Shown in pieces: positions 40,434 through 48,848 of a stretch of DNA of 64,000 nt. The stretch's first letter is position 1; each line of letters starts with the position of its first letter. Source of the stretch: JBBDJB01 sp040880125 (GTDB taxonomy: Bacteria > Planctomycetota > Planctomycetia > Pirellulales > JBBDJB01); the NCBI GenBank assembly GCA_040880125.1, contig JBBDJB010000039.1, positions 1-64,000 of the forward strand, in the 5' to 3' direction. Position numbers and translations under genes: made by a program. The notes under the pieces are model-generated. The model saw only the letters and a program-made list of their open reading frames with translations. It did not search any database and was not told where the DNA came from.

Positions 40434-41741
40434 TCAGCGGGCGGGCTTGGTCGAAGGAAGCGGCAGCAGTCGGGCGAGACTGGCCGCCTCTCGGGAGAGC
40501 GGCAGAGTCGAGTCGCCGCGAACGTTCACAACCGCCGTCAGAGCGGCCACCGGCAGCTTTGCCTCGGTCTTCCGCCGCAAACTCAAGAGATCCGAGACTA
40601 GCACCGCACCGGGCGACGCTCCGTTACACGCTCCGGTGAGCGCAAGGCCCGTGCCGTCTAGCAGCACACGTGCGGCCAACTGCTGATACGCGACCGTGGA
40701 CGCTCCTTCCGCGGCCATGCCTTGCGCGGCCAGGTCGAGCCACTGCAATCCGGCCGCCAGCATTTGCAGGGGGATCTCTCCCGGACCGGCGGCGATCTCC
40801 GCGTCGAGCTCCTCCAGGCGGCCGCGGTACAGCGTGGCGCTATGAATCCGCACCTGAGCCAGACCGGTCAGCCGCTGCCCGAGCGTATGACCCACCAGTT
40901 GTCCCAGGTCGACCCCGCTAAGGGTCCCTTCAAACCGCCCGCTGGTCCCCTGCGGCGAGGGCCACAGGGTGAGCTTGCCTTGAAACCGGCACTGCGTGCC
41001 TAAGTTCCCGAGCGCCGGCCAGAGCGGCGCCGCCAGTGAACACGGCAGCTCCGCCCCGCCGGTATCCAGCTCGACCACGGTAGCGGGCGAAGTGCCACTG
41101 CGGTCGCGCAGCACACGGACCTGGACGCGCTGGGCGGCGGTTTCCGCATCGAGAGCAAACCGCACCCATCCATGCGCACCGTCCGGGAAGTAGTCCGTTC
41201 CACACTGAATGTCGAACAACGTCGCAACATTACGACGGGCTGCGTGGCCGTCAGACGCCGCCGACCGCGCCGGCGGTACATCGAGCGGTTCGAGAGTCAG
41301 CCGGTCCAGGCGGACGCGCATCGTCGATCCTTCGGCCTCACGGAGGCTCTCGACGACTCGCTCGACCAGCATCGGCAGGCCCCGCGGATCGAGCGCCAGC
41401 GCCGCGGCACTCACGATTTCCGACTGCTCGCCATGCGTCTGTTTGACCATCGCCGTACGCGCCAGCGGCCGCCCGGTTTCCGGATCGAACAGACCGATGT
41501 TGTGGTAATGCGTCGTGCCCGGCAGGGGATGACTGGCCTCCTCCAGCGAGACCTCAAATTGCGTGATCGCGGAGAGTTCCCGCGCCACCGCAAGGTGCCG
41601 GCCCGGTAAAGCGTGCCAGGCGCACCACGCCACGACTCCCAGCGTCGGCAAGATGCACAGCGCGAGGAAGCCCGCGCGGCAGATCCGCTTGCGCGACCTT
41701 TCGTGAAGTGGGAACATCCTTGTTCTCCGTGCGAGGGTCAC
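40434..41741 (-). CDS. membrane-anchored protein, AsmA-like in part, function unknown
   Basis: 435 aa; an ATG at 41717 (MFPLHERSRKR) is an alternative start. One hydrophobic segment near residues 23-46 (GFLALCILPTLGVVAWCAW) should anchor it, with the rest in the periplasm. The remainder is beta-rich. The C-terminal half has the feel of AsmA/YhdP-type proteins (FEGTLSGVDLGQLVGHTLG near 265-283, RLTGLAQVRI near 288, LAAGLQWLDLAAQGM), which are weak similarities. It follows aroC on the same strand with under 35 nt between, so it probably belongs to its transcript. I do not recognise a specific function. Confidence 0.5.
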   Translation of the reverse strand: MTLARRTRMFPLHERSRKRICRAGFLALCILPTLGVVAWCAWHALPGRHLAVARELSAITQFEVSLEEASHPLPGTTHYHNIGLFDPETGRPLARTAMVKQTHGEQSEIVSAAALALDPRGLPMLVERVVESLREAEGSTMRVRLDRLTLEPLDVPPARSAASDGHAARRNVATLFDIQCGTDYFPDGAHGWVRFALDAETAAQRVQVRVLRDRSGTSPATVVELDTGGAELPCSLAAPLWPALGNLGTQCRFQGKLTLWPSPQGTSGRFEGTLSGVDLGQLVGHTLGQRLTGLAQVRIHSATLYRGRLEELDAEIAAGPGEIPLQMLAAGLQWLDLAAQGMAAEGASTVAYQQLAARVLLDGTGLALTGACNGASPGAVLVSDLLSLRRKTEAKLPVAALTAVVNVRGDSTLPLSREAASLARLLPLPSTKPAR

Positions 41742-41750
41742 CGGCCAGCG

Positions 41751-42890
41751 TCAGCGCTCGCGGGCCAGCTTTTGAAACTGCTCCCAGCGGGACTTCATCT
41801 CGAGGATGCTGTCGCCGCCGAACTTGTCCACCAGCGCCCGGGCGACCTCGAAGGCGACGACGTTCTCCACGATCACGCTGGCCGCCGGCACGGCGCAGAC
41901 GTCGCTCCGCTCATAGCTGGCGGCCTGCTGCTCTTTCGTATCGAGATTGATCGAGTCGAGCGGTTTTCGCAGCGTGCTGATCGGCTTTTTTGCGGCGCGA
42001 ACTACCAGCGGCTGGCCGTTGGTCATGCCGGCTTCCAATCCGCCGGCGTTGTTGGTCGGCCGGGTGTAACCGAGCGACGGCCCGTCGCGCTGGGCCTCAT
42101 CGTAGTGGATAGGATCGTGTACTTGCGAGCCGCGCCGCCGGGCCGCTTCGAAGCCCAGCCCGATCTCGACGCCCTTGATCGCCTGGACGGCCATGACCGC
42201 CTGAGCGAGCCGCCCGTCGAGCTTCAGATCCCACTGCGCGTGCGTGCCCAGGCCGAAAGGCAACCCCTCGACGCGGACTTCCACCACGCCGCCCAGCGTG
42301 TCGCCGTCCTTTGCAACCTGGTCGATGAGCTGCTTGACGTCCGCGTCCCGGTCGGGGTCGAGACTGTAGATCTCGCTCGCGTCGCGCAGAGTACGCAGCT
42401 CCTCGAGCGTACCCTGCCGCGGCTCGATTCGCTCGCCGCCGAGTTCGACGACATAGCCGAGCGTCTCGATGCCGAAGTTTCGCAGAAGCTGCCGCGCCAG
42501 CGCGCCGGCCGCCACGCGAACGGCCGTTTCTCGGGCGCTGGCCCGTTCCAAAATGGCCCGGATTGGCCCGAGGTACTTCACCGCTCCGGTCAGATCGCCA
42601 TGGCCGGGGCGAGGTCGCTCCAGGTCGTCGAGCCGCTCCAGCTTGTAGTCCTTGTTCACGATGGCCAGTGCGATGGGGCTGCCCAGCGTGGTGCCCTTCC
42701 AGATGCCGGAGAGGATCTCCACGCGGTCCGTCTCGATCCGCTGCCGCCCGCCGCGTCCGTACCCCCCCTGCCGCCGCACGAGCTCGCGGTCGATCGATTC
42801 GGTTTCGATCACCAAGCCGGCGGGAAAGCCGTCAACCAGTGCCAGCAGTGTCTTGCCGTGCGACTCGCCGGCGGTCCAGTAACGGAGCAT
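41751..42890 (-). CDS. aroC: chorismate synthase
   Basis: Final step of the shikimate pathway, forming chorismate from EPSP with reduced FMN as a helper. The start at 42890 (MLRYWTAGESHGKTLLALVD) has the exact family opening, and the earlier open frame upstream is not conserved. Landmarks: GESHG near residue 8, RQGGYGRGGRQ near 39 and the arginine-rich RIETDRVE, GHGDLTGAVKY near 97 (one base of the FMN site), SARETAVRVAAGALAR near 117, and RPTNNAGGLEAGMTNG near 290. Length 379 aa is typical. A membrane-anchored hypothetical gene follows closely. Confidence 0.96.
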   Translation of the reverse strand: MLRYWTAGESHGKTLLALVDGFPAGLVIETESIDRELVRRQGGYGRGGRQRIETDRVEILSGIWKGTTLGSPIALAIVNKDYKLERLDDLERPRPGHGDLTGAVKYLGPIRAILERASARETAVRVAAGALARQLLRNFGIETLGYVVELGGERIEPRQGTLEELRTLRDASEIYSLDPDRDADVKQLIDQVAKDGDTLGGVVEVRVEGLPFGLGTHAQWDLKLDGRLAQAVMAVQAIKGVEIGLGFEAARRRGSQVHDPIHYDEAQRDGPSLGYTRPTNNAGGLEAGMTNGQPLVVRAAKKPISTLRKPLDSINLDTKEQQAASYERSDVCAVPAASVIVENVVAFEVARALVDKFGGDSILEMKSRWEQFQKLARER

Positions 42891-43189
42891 TGCTTGGGTG
42901 GGGGAAGGGTCTGTGTTGTTGAGAATCTTTGATCCGAAAACGGCGACACAGGTGGGGCGCACGCCCGGCGCGCGCTGTTTCGTTCCGTGCGTGCGACACG
43001 TGAAATCGCCCCGGTTTTTCCGGCAAATCGCCGACTTCTCGGCCGTTTCTTGATTGTACTTCGGCCCGAGTGGAGCGAATAGAGAGATTTGGCGCAGCGA
43101 GGCCGGCATGTAGCTGGATTTGTAAGAATTCAGCCCAGCACAGCGGACCCTACACGTGTGTTTCCGCACCAGCAACGAAGCGCCGCCGC
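42891..43189. other. intergenic region, aroC upstream and purC downstream side
   Basis: Nearly 300 bases, no gene supported. It contains a composite of a GCTGAATTC palindrome (43113-43134) and a CACAGCGGACCCTAC unit (43138-43153), the same two families that occur separately elsewhere. Confidence 0.55.
43113..43134. repeat. GCTGAATTC palindrome, copy 6 (variant)
   Basis: Arms GCTGGATTT and GAATTCAGC. It stands directly beside a CACAGCGGACCCTAC unit, so two repeat families are joined here as they are for the families at 5271-5319. Confidence 0.65.
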
Positions 43190-44080
43190 TTACTTCCAGG
43201 TAAACGCCTTGCCGGTCAGGCGCTCGTACGCCTCGATGTATTTCGCCCGCGTGCGCTGGACGATCTCCGGCGGCAGCTCGGGCGGCTGGCTGTTGCGGTC
43301 CCAGTCGCTGGCGAGCAGCCAGTCGCGCACAAATTGCTTGTCGAACGAGGGCTGGCCGTGGCCGGGATCGTAGTCGTCGGCCGGCCAGAACCGCGAGCTG
43401 TCGGGCGTGAGAACTTCATCGATCAACAGCAGTTCGCCGTCGACCCGGCCGAACTCGAACTTGGTGTCGGCGACGATGATGCCGCGCGACGATGCGAACT
43501 GGTCCCCATGACTGTAAATCTCCAGGCTGCGCTTGCGCAGCTCCTCGGCCAACTCGCTGCCGATGATGTCGACCATACGCGCAAACGAGATGTTCTCGTC
43601 GTGCTCGCCTTGCTCCGCCTTGGTGGCCGGCGTAAAGATCGGCTCGGGCAGCCGATCGCTCTCGCGCAAGCCTTTCGGCAGCGAAATACCGCATACGCTG
43701 CCGGACTCGCGATATTCCTTCCAGCCAGAGCCGGCCAGGTAGCCGCGGACCACGCACTCGATCGGCACGACTTGCGTCTTGCGGACCAGCATGCTGCGGC
43801 CCACCAGCGGCGCCGTGTCAATGTCCGCCGGCAGTGCGAACTCTTCCGGATCGAGTGAAAGTAGATGGTTCGGCTGGCGGAGGTAGTCGAACCAAAAACC
43901 GCTCAACTGCGTCAGCACGCGGCCCTTGTCCGGAATACCGCTGGGCAACACCCAATCGAAGGCGCTGATCCGGTCGGTGCTCACCAGCAGCAGCGTGTCG
44001 CCCAGGTCGTAGATATCGCGAACTTTCCCCCGCCGGACGGGAAGATCGGCCAGGGACGTTTCCAGGACGACGGATGACAT
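43190..44080 (-). CDS. purC: phosphoribosylaminoimidazole-succinocarboxamide synthase (SAICAR synthetase)
   Basis: Purine synthesis enzyme that joins CAIR and aspartate using ATP. 296 aa, near the usual length. Landmarks: PVRRGKVRDIYDLGDTLLLV near residue 15 (the phosphate-binding loop KVRD), STDRISAFDWVLPSGIPDKG, VRGYLAGSGWKEYRESG near 103-120, and the C-terminal IIVADTKFEFGRVDG near 202-216. The opening MSSVVLETSLADLPVRRG is typical. The gene is single; no other purine gene is adjacent. Confidence 0.95.
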   Translation of the reverse strand: MSSVVLETSLADLPVRRGKVRDIYDLGDTLLLVSTDRISAFDWVLPSGIPDKGRVLTQLSGFWFDYLRQPNHLLSLDPEEFALPADIDTAPLVGRSMLVRKTQVVPIECVVRGYLAGSGWKEYRESGSVCGISLPKGLRESDRLPEPIFTPATKAEQGEHDENISFARMVDIIGSELAEELRKRSLEIYSHGDQFASSRGIIVADTKFEFGRVDGELLLIDEVLTPDSSRFWPADDYDPGHGQPSFDKQFVRDWLLASDWDRNSQPPELPPEIVQRTRAKYIEAYERLTGKAFTWK

Positions 44081-44325
44081 ACGCGAACCTCACCAAGCTG
44101 CAGGAATGCGATAGTGCCGCCACCCGACGTGCGGCGCCGCCCCCCACTATACCAATCGATTCGGCGGTTCGACCAGCCTCTCCCGACGTGGACGGGCCGG
44201 GAGCGCATCATCGGCTGGGTAAATTGCGCAAAGATTTCCGGCCGGTGCAAAGATCGTTGAACCGGCACCCGCCGCTCTTGCACGTCGCACTCGAATAGTG
44301 GCAATGCCGCTATGCCCGGCCCATC

Positions 44326-45867
44326 TCACCCGCTGAGCAACTCCACCGCCTGGGCATGGCCCGGAGCGGGCTGGCCGTACTCGCTGGCCGTGACGCGGGC
44401 CAGGGCCACCAGGTGCTGCCATCGGAAACGGTCGCGGGTGCCGTCGTACTCCTCGCTCACCGTGCGGAAGTACTTCTCGGCGTGCAATGCCCCGTCTTCG
44501 CTGACCGCGTACTTCAGCAGCACGTCGAAGACCGGCCTGACCGGCTGCTCGAGCTTCGCATACCGCTCGACGAGGGCGCACGCCCGGCCCTGATCGTTGC
44601 CGCGTATGCATGATTCCAGCTCGCCGAGCAATTCCTTGCTGTCGCTGGTGCGAACCGCCTCGACGTGCTCGGCATGCGGATACGGTTTATCGTGCAGCCC
44701 GCCGGCCTGGCCGGCCGTGTGATAGGCGCCGACGATCAGGCTGGCGATCTGATTGCGAGAATTCGTCACTCGGCCGATATGCCGCCAGGCGCTGGCGGCG
44801 TCCGAGGCGTGCACGCCGACCGATGCGCCGTGGACGCTCCCCTTGGGGCGCCCGGGCGTGACTTCGCTTTGTCCAGGGTCGTGCAGGACGAGCTGCGCCG
44901 CCGCCAGCGACATCGCTTCGCCCACTTGCTCGGGGGAGAAGCCTTCGGCCAGCGCGGCCGCGGCCGCTTCGGCCGCCTGCTCTCGCGTGCCGTTGTAGAT
45001 CGTCTGCGCCAGATGCGATACCCACTGGTCGTCCGCCTGTCGATCGCCGGGCGCTCGGCCGGCCAGCTTGTACTGGTCGAGCAAGGCCGGCAGCACGCCG
45101 CGGATCGCCGGTTCCGCCCGCCCGTTGCGGATGCGCTCCTGTTCGGCGTCGACGCAGAACCGCACGGACTGCCGTAGCATCGTGTGGGCGTGCTCGGCGC
45201 CGGTCAGACGAAGCATGTCCCAGGCGCGCCACGCCAGCACGACGCGGTGTACGTTGATGTCATCCTGCACGATCCGCTGCAGCGCGTTGAACGCCCGGCG
45301 GGCGCGGGCGTCGGTCAGACCGGCGAGCGTCGCCTCGGCGGCCTGCAGGTCGGCGGCATGCACCTGCTTGCGAAGCTGCTGTCCACCACCGCGCGCTGGG
45401 GCCGGCTTGGCCGCCACCGGGCGCAGAACTTCGGCCTTGCGGCCGCCCTTGCTCTGGATGGTGTCGGTATTGCGATACAGCACCTTCAGCACCGGAAGCG
45501 CCCGTTGCGCGGTGGGCATTTGCAGCGACATCTCGAGTGCGGGCATGAGCGCCATCATCGTGTGATAGCCGGTATAGTCCTGACCGCCAAAGGTGCGGGC
45601 GTTGGCCAGCGCCGCGGCGGTCGTCAGCGTGCGAAGGTCCGTCCCCTGGCGGATTTGTTCGACCACCAGTGGCTGCAGGCGGTCGACGGGAGTCTCCTGC
45701 ATCAGCACGACCAGCGGCTCATGCTTGCCGAACGACAGTTCGGACGAGACCTCGTCGGCCCATGCCCCAACGATTCCCAGGTCCGTCGCCAGGGCGCTGC
45801 CCACGCTGGCGACCAACATGCCTCGGCCCACTTCGGAGAGAAACCGCCGACGATGGTGATCGGACAT
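44326..45867 (-). CDS. Tat-exported helical protein of unknown function
   Basis: 513 aa, starting at 45867 (MSDHHRRRFLSEVG). The twin-arginine RRRFL with a hydrophobic stretch (GMLVASVGSALATDLGIVGA) indicates export in folded form by Tat. The rest is alanine-rich and probably all helix. Recurrent histidine-containing strings (GYHTMMALMPALEM near 97, NVHRVVLAWRAW, GAYHTAGQAGGLHDKPYPHAEH near 385) may bind a metal, which would explain Tat export, but this is a guess. I do not recognise a family. It is divergent from a GH10-like gene, separated by about 350 nt. Confidence 0.6.
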   Translation of the reverse strand: MSDHHRRRFLSEVGRGMLVASVGSALATDLGIVGAWADEVSSELSFGKHEPLVVLMQETPVDRLQPLVVEQIRQGTDLRTLTTAAALANARTFGGQDYTGYHTMMALMPALEMSLQMPTAQRALPVLKVLYRNTDTIQSKGGRKAEVLRPVAAKPAPARGGGQQLRKQVHAADLQAAEATLAGLTDARARRAFNALQRIVQDDINVHRVVLAWRAWDMLRLTGAEHAHTMLRQSVRFCVDAEQERIRNGRAEPAIRGVLPALLDQYKLAGRAPGDRQADDQWVSHLAQTIYNGTREQAAEAAAAALAEGFSPEQVGEAMSLAAAQLVLHDPGQSEVTPGRPKGSVHGASVGVHASDAASAWRHIGRVTNSRNQIASLIVGAYHTAGQAGGLHDKPYPHAEHVEAVRTSDSKELLGELESCIRGNDQGRACALVERYAKLEQPVRPVFDVLLKYAVSEDGALHAEKYFRTVSEEYDGTRDRFRWQHLVALARVTASEYGQPAPGHAQAVELLSG

Positions 45868-46219
45868 GGCATTTGCCTTTCGAGCAGGAGGCTGCCAGGC
45901 ACGTGCCCGCGCTCGCGTGACACGCGACCGGCAAGAGGATCTCAATACGCGACGAGGCGTCGGACGGGAAGGTGATGCAGCGATGTCATTTTCAGCCGCC
46001 GCCGTGACGATCAGCATACCAGAACAAGCGCGCCGACGAAAAAAGTTTCCGCCAGCTTACCTGGATGCTCCCGCCCGCACCTCCGGTTGCTGGTCTTCCG
46101 GCGCTGATGTAAACTCGCCGTGGAGCGACCTTTCGGTCGTCGCCGGAACTCGATCGCTCGCCTTCGCGAGGGACGTCGCCGGTCGCGAGCGGGTCAGCCG
46201 CGCACAGGAACTGCCAGCG
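45868..46219. other. divergent intergenic region, Tat protein and GH10-like gene
   Basis: About 350 bases between two divergent genes. The plus-strand frame of the GH10-like gene stays open through most of it, but its composition is unlike protein and no ribosome site is seen before 46220. No repeat copy from the other families is present. Confidence 0.45.
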
Positions 46220-47707
46220 ATGGGGTCGATGCGATTTCTGGTCACCGACCGCGAGCGGCTGTCGGCGGACGCCGCCCAACGAGCCGCGCTGTTCGGCATG
46301 GACGACATCCCCGTCCCCAGCGACGTCGCCTGGGAAGACGATCTATTGGTCGTCTCTATCACCGATCTGCAGTCCGGCGCCCTGCACGTCCCCTTGCTCG
46401 TCGAAGGCCACGGCGAGTTGATGCTGGCCACCGCCAGTTTGATGCAGCGCGAGCGGCCTTATCTTCTGGAAATCGAGCTCGCCCGCGGCATCATCAACCG
46501 CATCCGCAATCAGGTCGCGGCCTGGCAAGGCATGGGACTAGTCGTGCCTCGCCCGATCGCCAGTCGGCTGACATCGCTGGAACGGCAATTCGCGCAGGCG
46601 GCCACCCGGCAGCACGAACCGCCCGAGGCAGCACCGCTCGCCTCCGATGCGATCCGCGAGGCGTGCGACCTGACCATTGCTCTGGGCGAGAGCTACACCG
46701 AGCAGGCACTCGCCGTGCGACGCCGCCATTCGCCCACGCTCAACTCCCTGCTTGGAATACGGCTGGGAAATACCGTTCCTCGCGAAGAAGACTCCCAGCA
46801 GTTGGCGGCCACCTTTAACACGGCGGGCGTTTCTTTCGCCTGGCCGACGATTGAACCGCAAGAGGGTGTGCGCGACTGGACTCTAAGTGAAGCACAGATC
46901 GAGTGGAGCGAGCGTCACGACCTGCGCATCTGTGGAGGGCCGCTGCTGGTGCTGGACGACTCGGGTGTGCCCGACTGGCTGAGCGAATGGAAAAATGACT
47001 TCGACACGCTGCTATCCTTTCTGATCGATCACGTGCGCACGGTGGTCAACCGCTATCGCAATCAGGTCCACCTGTGGATGGTGACGGCTCGGACGAACGT
47101 GGGGCGGCTGTTCGACCTGGATGACGATCAGTTAACGCGGATGATCGTGCGGTCGATCGAAGTCACCCGCGAGCTTGACCCCCGGGCGCCGATCGTGGTG
47201 GCCATCGATCAGCCCTGGGCGGAGTACGCGGCTCGCAGCGAGGCGGCGGCGTCGCCGCTGCAAATCGCCGACGCGCTGGTCCGCGCCGGCCTGGGCGTCG
47301 CCGGCATGGCGATGGAGGTTAACGCCGGTTACCTGCCGCACGGCACGGCGCATCGCACGCTGCTGGAATACAGCCGCCAGCTCGATCGCTGGAGCCTGTT
47401 GGGGATGCCGCTCTTGGTGCTGGTCTCCGCACCCAGCGCCGCAGCGCAGGGCCGATCGGCCGACCAGCCGTCCGTGCTTCCCGCCGGCCCGACAGGCGAG
47501 CTTAGCCCTCGGTCGCAAGCCGACTGGGTGCGGCGATACGTCCCCCTGATGCTGGCCAAGAACTGCGTACAGGCGATCTTTTGGAATCAGCTTCAGGATG
47601 AGCCGGACGACCGCTTCCCGCACGGTGGATTGTTTGACGCCGATGGGAACGCTAAGCTGGCGCTGGGCGAATTGCGCACGATTCGCGAGCGATACCTGGC
47701 CCCTTAG
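46220..47707 (+). CDS. GH10-like (xylanase-fold) protein lacking catalytic glutamates
   Basis: 495 aa if begun at 46220 (MGSMRFLVTD; the ATG at 46229 is also possible). The first 150 residues are an N-terminal domain of unknown kind. From about residue 165 the order matches glycoside hydrolase family 10: LGNTVPREEDS, FNTAGVSFAWPTIEPQEGVRDW, DLRICGGPLLVLDDSGVPDW, a helix, then VHLWMVTAR near 283 where the acid/base Glu of WDVVNE should be, and MPLLVLVSAPS near 395 where the nucleophile Glu of ITELD should be. The end GGLFDADGNAKLALGELR also fits. Both Glu are replaced, so it is probably a non-catalytic GH10 relative (binding or structural). Function unknown; no signal peptide is evident with this start. 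Confidence 0.7.
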   Translation: MGSMRFLVTDRERLSADAAQRAALFGMDDIPVPSDVAWEDDLLVVSITDLQSGALHVPLLVEGHGELMLATASLMQRERPYLLEIELARGIINRIRNQVAAWQGMGLVVPRPIASRLTSLERQFAQAATRQHEPPEAAPLASDAIREACDLTIALGESYTEQALAVRRRHSPTLNSLLGIRLGNTVPREEDSQQLAATFNTAGVSFAWPTIEPQEGVRDWTLSEAQIEWSERHDLRICGGPLLVLDDSGVPDWLSEWKNDFDTLLSFLIDHVRTVVNRYRNQVHLWMVTARTNVGRLFDLDDDQLTRMIVRSIEVTRELDPRAPIVVAIDQPWAEYAARSEAAASPLQIADALVRAGLGVAGMAMEVNAGYLPHGTAHRTLLEYSRQLDRWSLLGMPLLVLVSAPSAAAQGRSADQPSVLPAGPTGELSPRSQADWVRRYVPLMLAKNCVQAIFWNQLQDEPDDRFPHGGLFDADGNAKLALGELRTIRERYLAP

Positions 47708-47718
47708 CGGCGTATGTG

Positions 47719-47792
47719 AAAAATGGGACTGGCTCCGAGCACGTGAGCAACAACCGCGGCGAAGTGGGCGTCGCTAGGTGCCTCCCATTTTT
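47719..47792. repeat. inverted-repeat-bounded element with AAAAATGGGA / TCCCATTTTT ends
   Basis: Ten-base perfect inverted arms AAAAATGGGA and TCCCATTTTT lie 54 bases apart after the GH10-like gene, with a short palindrome AACAGCCTGTT just beyond. Because a T-run follows the right arm it could work as a long-loop terminator on the plus strand, or be a small non-autonomous repeat. Confidence 0.35.
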
Positions 47793-47857
47793 TAACAGCC
47801 TGTTAGAACTTCCACCACCTACGATTCGACACGCTTGTTTGGCGAGGAGGCAGTTTG

Positions 47858-48796
47858 ATGCGATTTCACGTGATCACGTCGTTCTTCATTACGGTCGCCA
47901 CCATCACTTCGGCATGTGCTGCCCAGGATGCCTCGCAGTCGATCGAAGGCATCGGGCCAACAGGCGAGGTCACCAAGCTGCACACCGGCTTTGCCTTTAC
48001 CGAAGGCCCGGCATCCGACGGCGAAGGGAATGTCTATTTCACGGACATCCCCAACGCCCGGATCCACAAGATCGACTCCCAAGGGCGGTTGACTGTCTTC
48101 ACCGATCAGTCGCGTCATGCCAACGGGCTGATGTTCCGCGGGCCGCACGAGATGATCGCCTGCGAGATGGACGGTTCGCTCGCTGCCTGGAACACGCAAA
48201 CCGGCGAGCGGACGTTGCTCGTGAGCGGCTACCAGGATAAGCGGTTCAATGCACCCAACGACTTGGTGATCGACCAGCAGGGCGGCATCTACTTCACGGA
48301 CCCGCACTTCCGCGCCCCCGAGCCGCTGCCGCAGGGCGTTACTGCCGTCTATTATGCGGACCGCGACGGCAAAGTAACCCGGTTGATCGAGGACCTGCCG
48401 GCTCCCAACGGCGTGAGCCTTTCGCCGGACGAGAAGACGCTGTATGTGTTCCCCAGCGGTCAGGCGGAGATGATGTCCTATCCCGTCGAAGGGCCCGGCA
48501 AGATTGCCGAAGGGAAGGAGTTCTGCCGGCTCCGGCAGCAAGGCGACGAAGGCAACAGCGGCGCCGACGGCGTGACGATCGACACGCAAGGCAACCTCTA
48601 CATCACCTCCGGGCTCGGGCTGCAAGTCTACAACCCGCAGGGCGAGTATCTCGGCGTGATCTCCGTGCCGGAGCAGCCGGCCAACGTGACCTTCGGCGGT
48701 CCTGACCGCAAGACGCTCTACGTAACCGCGCGCACGTCGCTCTACACGATCCCCATGCAGGCCCAAGGCCACGTATTCGGCCCGCGCGAGCAGTAG
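47858..48796 (+). CDS. secreted SMP-30/gluconolactonase family protein
   Basis: 312 aa from the ATG at 47858, with GGCGAGGAGG upstream. A signal peptide (residues 1-23, FFITVATITSACAAQ) sends it to the periplasm. The body is a six-bladed propeller: FAFTEGPASDGEGNVYFTDI near 47 (the E of EGP is a metal ligand), RHANGLMFRG near 85, APNDLVIDQQGGIYFTDPH near 133 (N and D ligands), and NSGADGVTIDTQGNLYIT near 229. All SMP-30-type metal ligands (Glu, Asn, Asn, Asp) seem present, so it may hydrolyse sugar lactones, possibly linked to the sugar-oxidising PVC protein nearby. Confidence 0.85.
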   Translation: MRFHVITSFFITVATITSACAAQDASQSIEGIGPTGEVTKLHTGFAFTEGPASDGEGNVYFTDIPNARIHKIDSQGRLTVFTDQSRHANGLMFRGPHEMIACEMDGSLAAWNTQTGERTLLVSGYQDKRFNAPNDLVIDQQGGIYFTDPHFRAPEPLPQGVTAVYYADRDGKVTRLIEDLPAPNGVSLSPDEKTLYVFPSGQAEMMSYPVEGPGKIAEGKEFCRLRQQGDEGNSGADGVTIDTQGNLYITSGLGLQVYNPQGEYLGVISVPEQPANVTFGGPDRKTLYVTARTSLYTIPMQAQGHVFGPREQ

Positions 48797-48812
48797 CGGC
48801 AATCAACCGGCG

Positions 48813-48834
48813 GCACAGTCATTCCTGTGTGTGC
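48813..48834. repeat. GCACAGACA palindrome, copy 9 (degenerate)
   Basis: Arms GCACAGTCA and TGTGTGTGC around TTCC; two base changes. It lies between convergent genes (SMP-30 and the phosphatase). Confidence 0.65.
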
Positions 48835-48848
48835 CACCAAACCACGCC

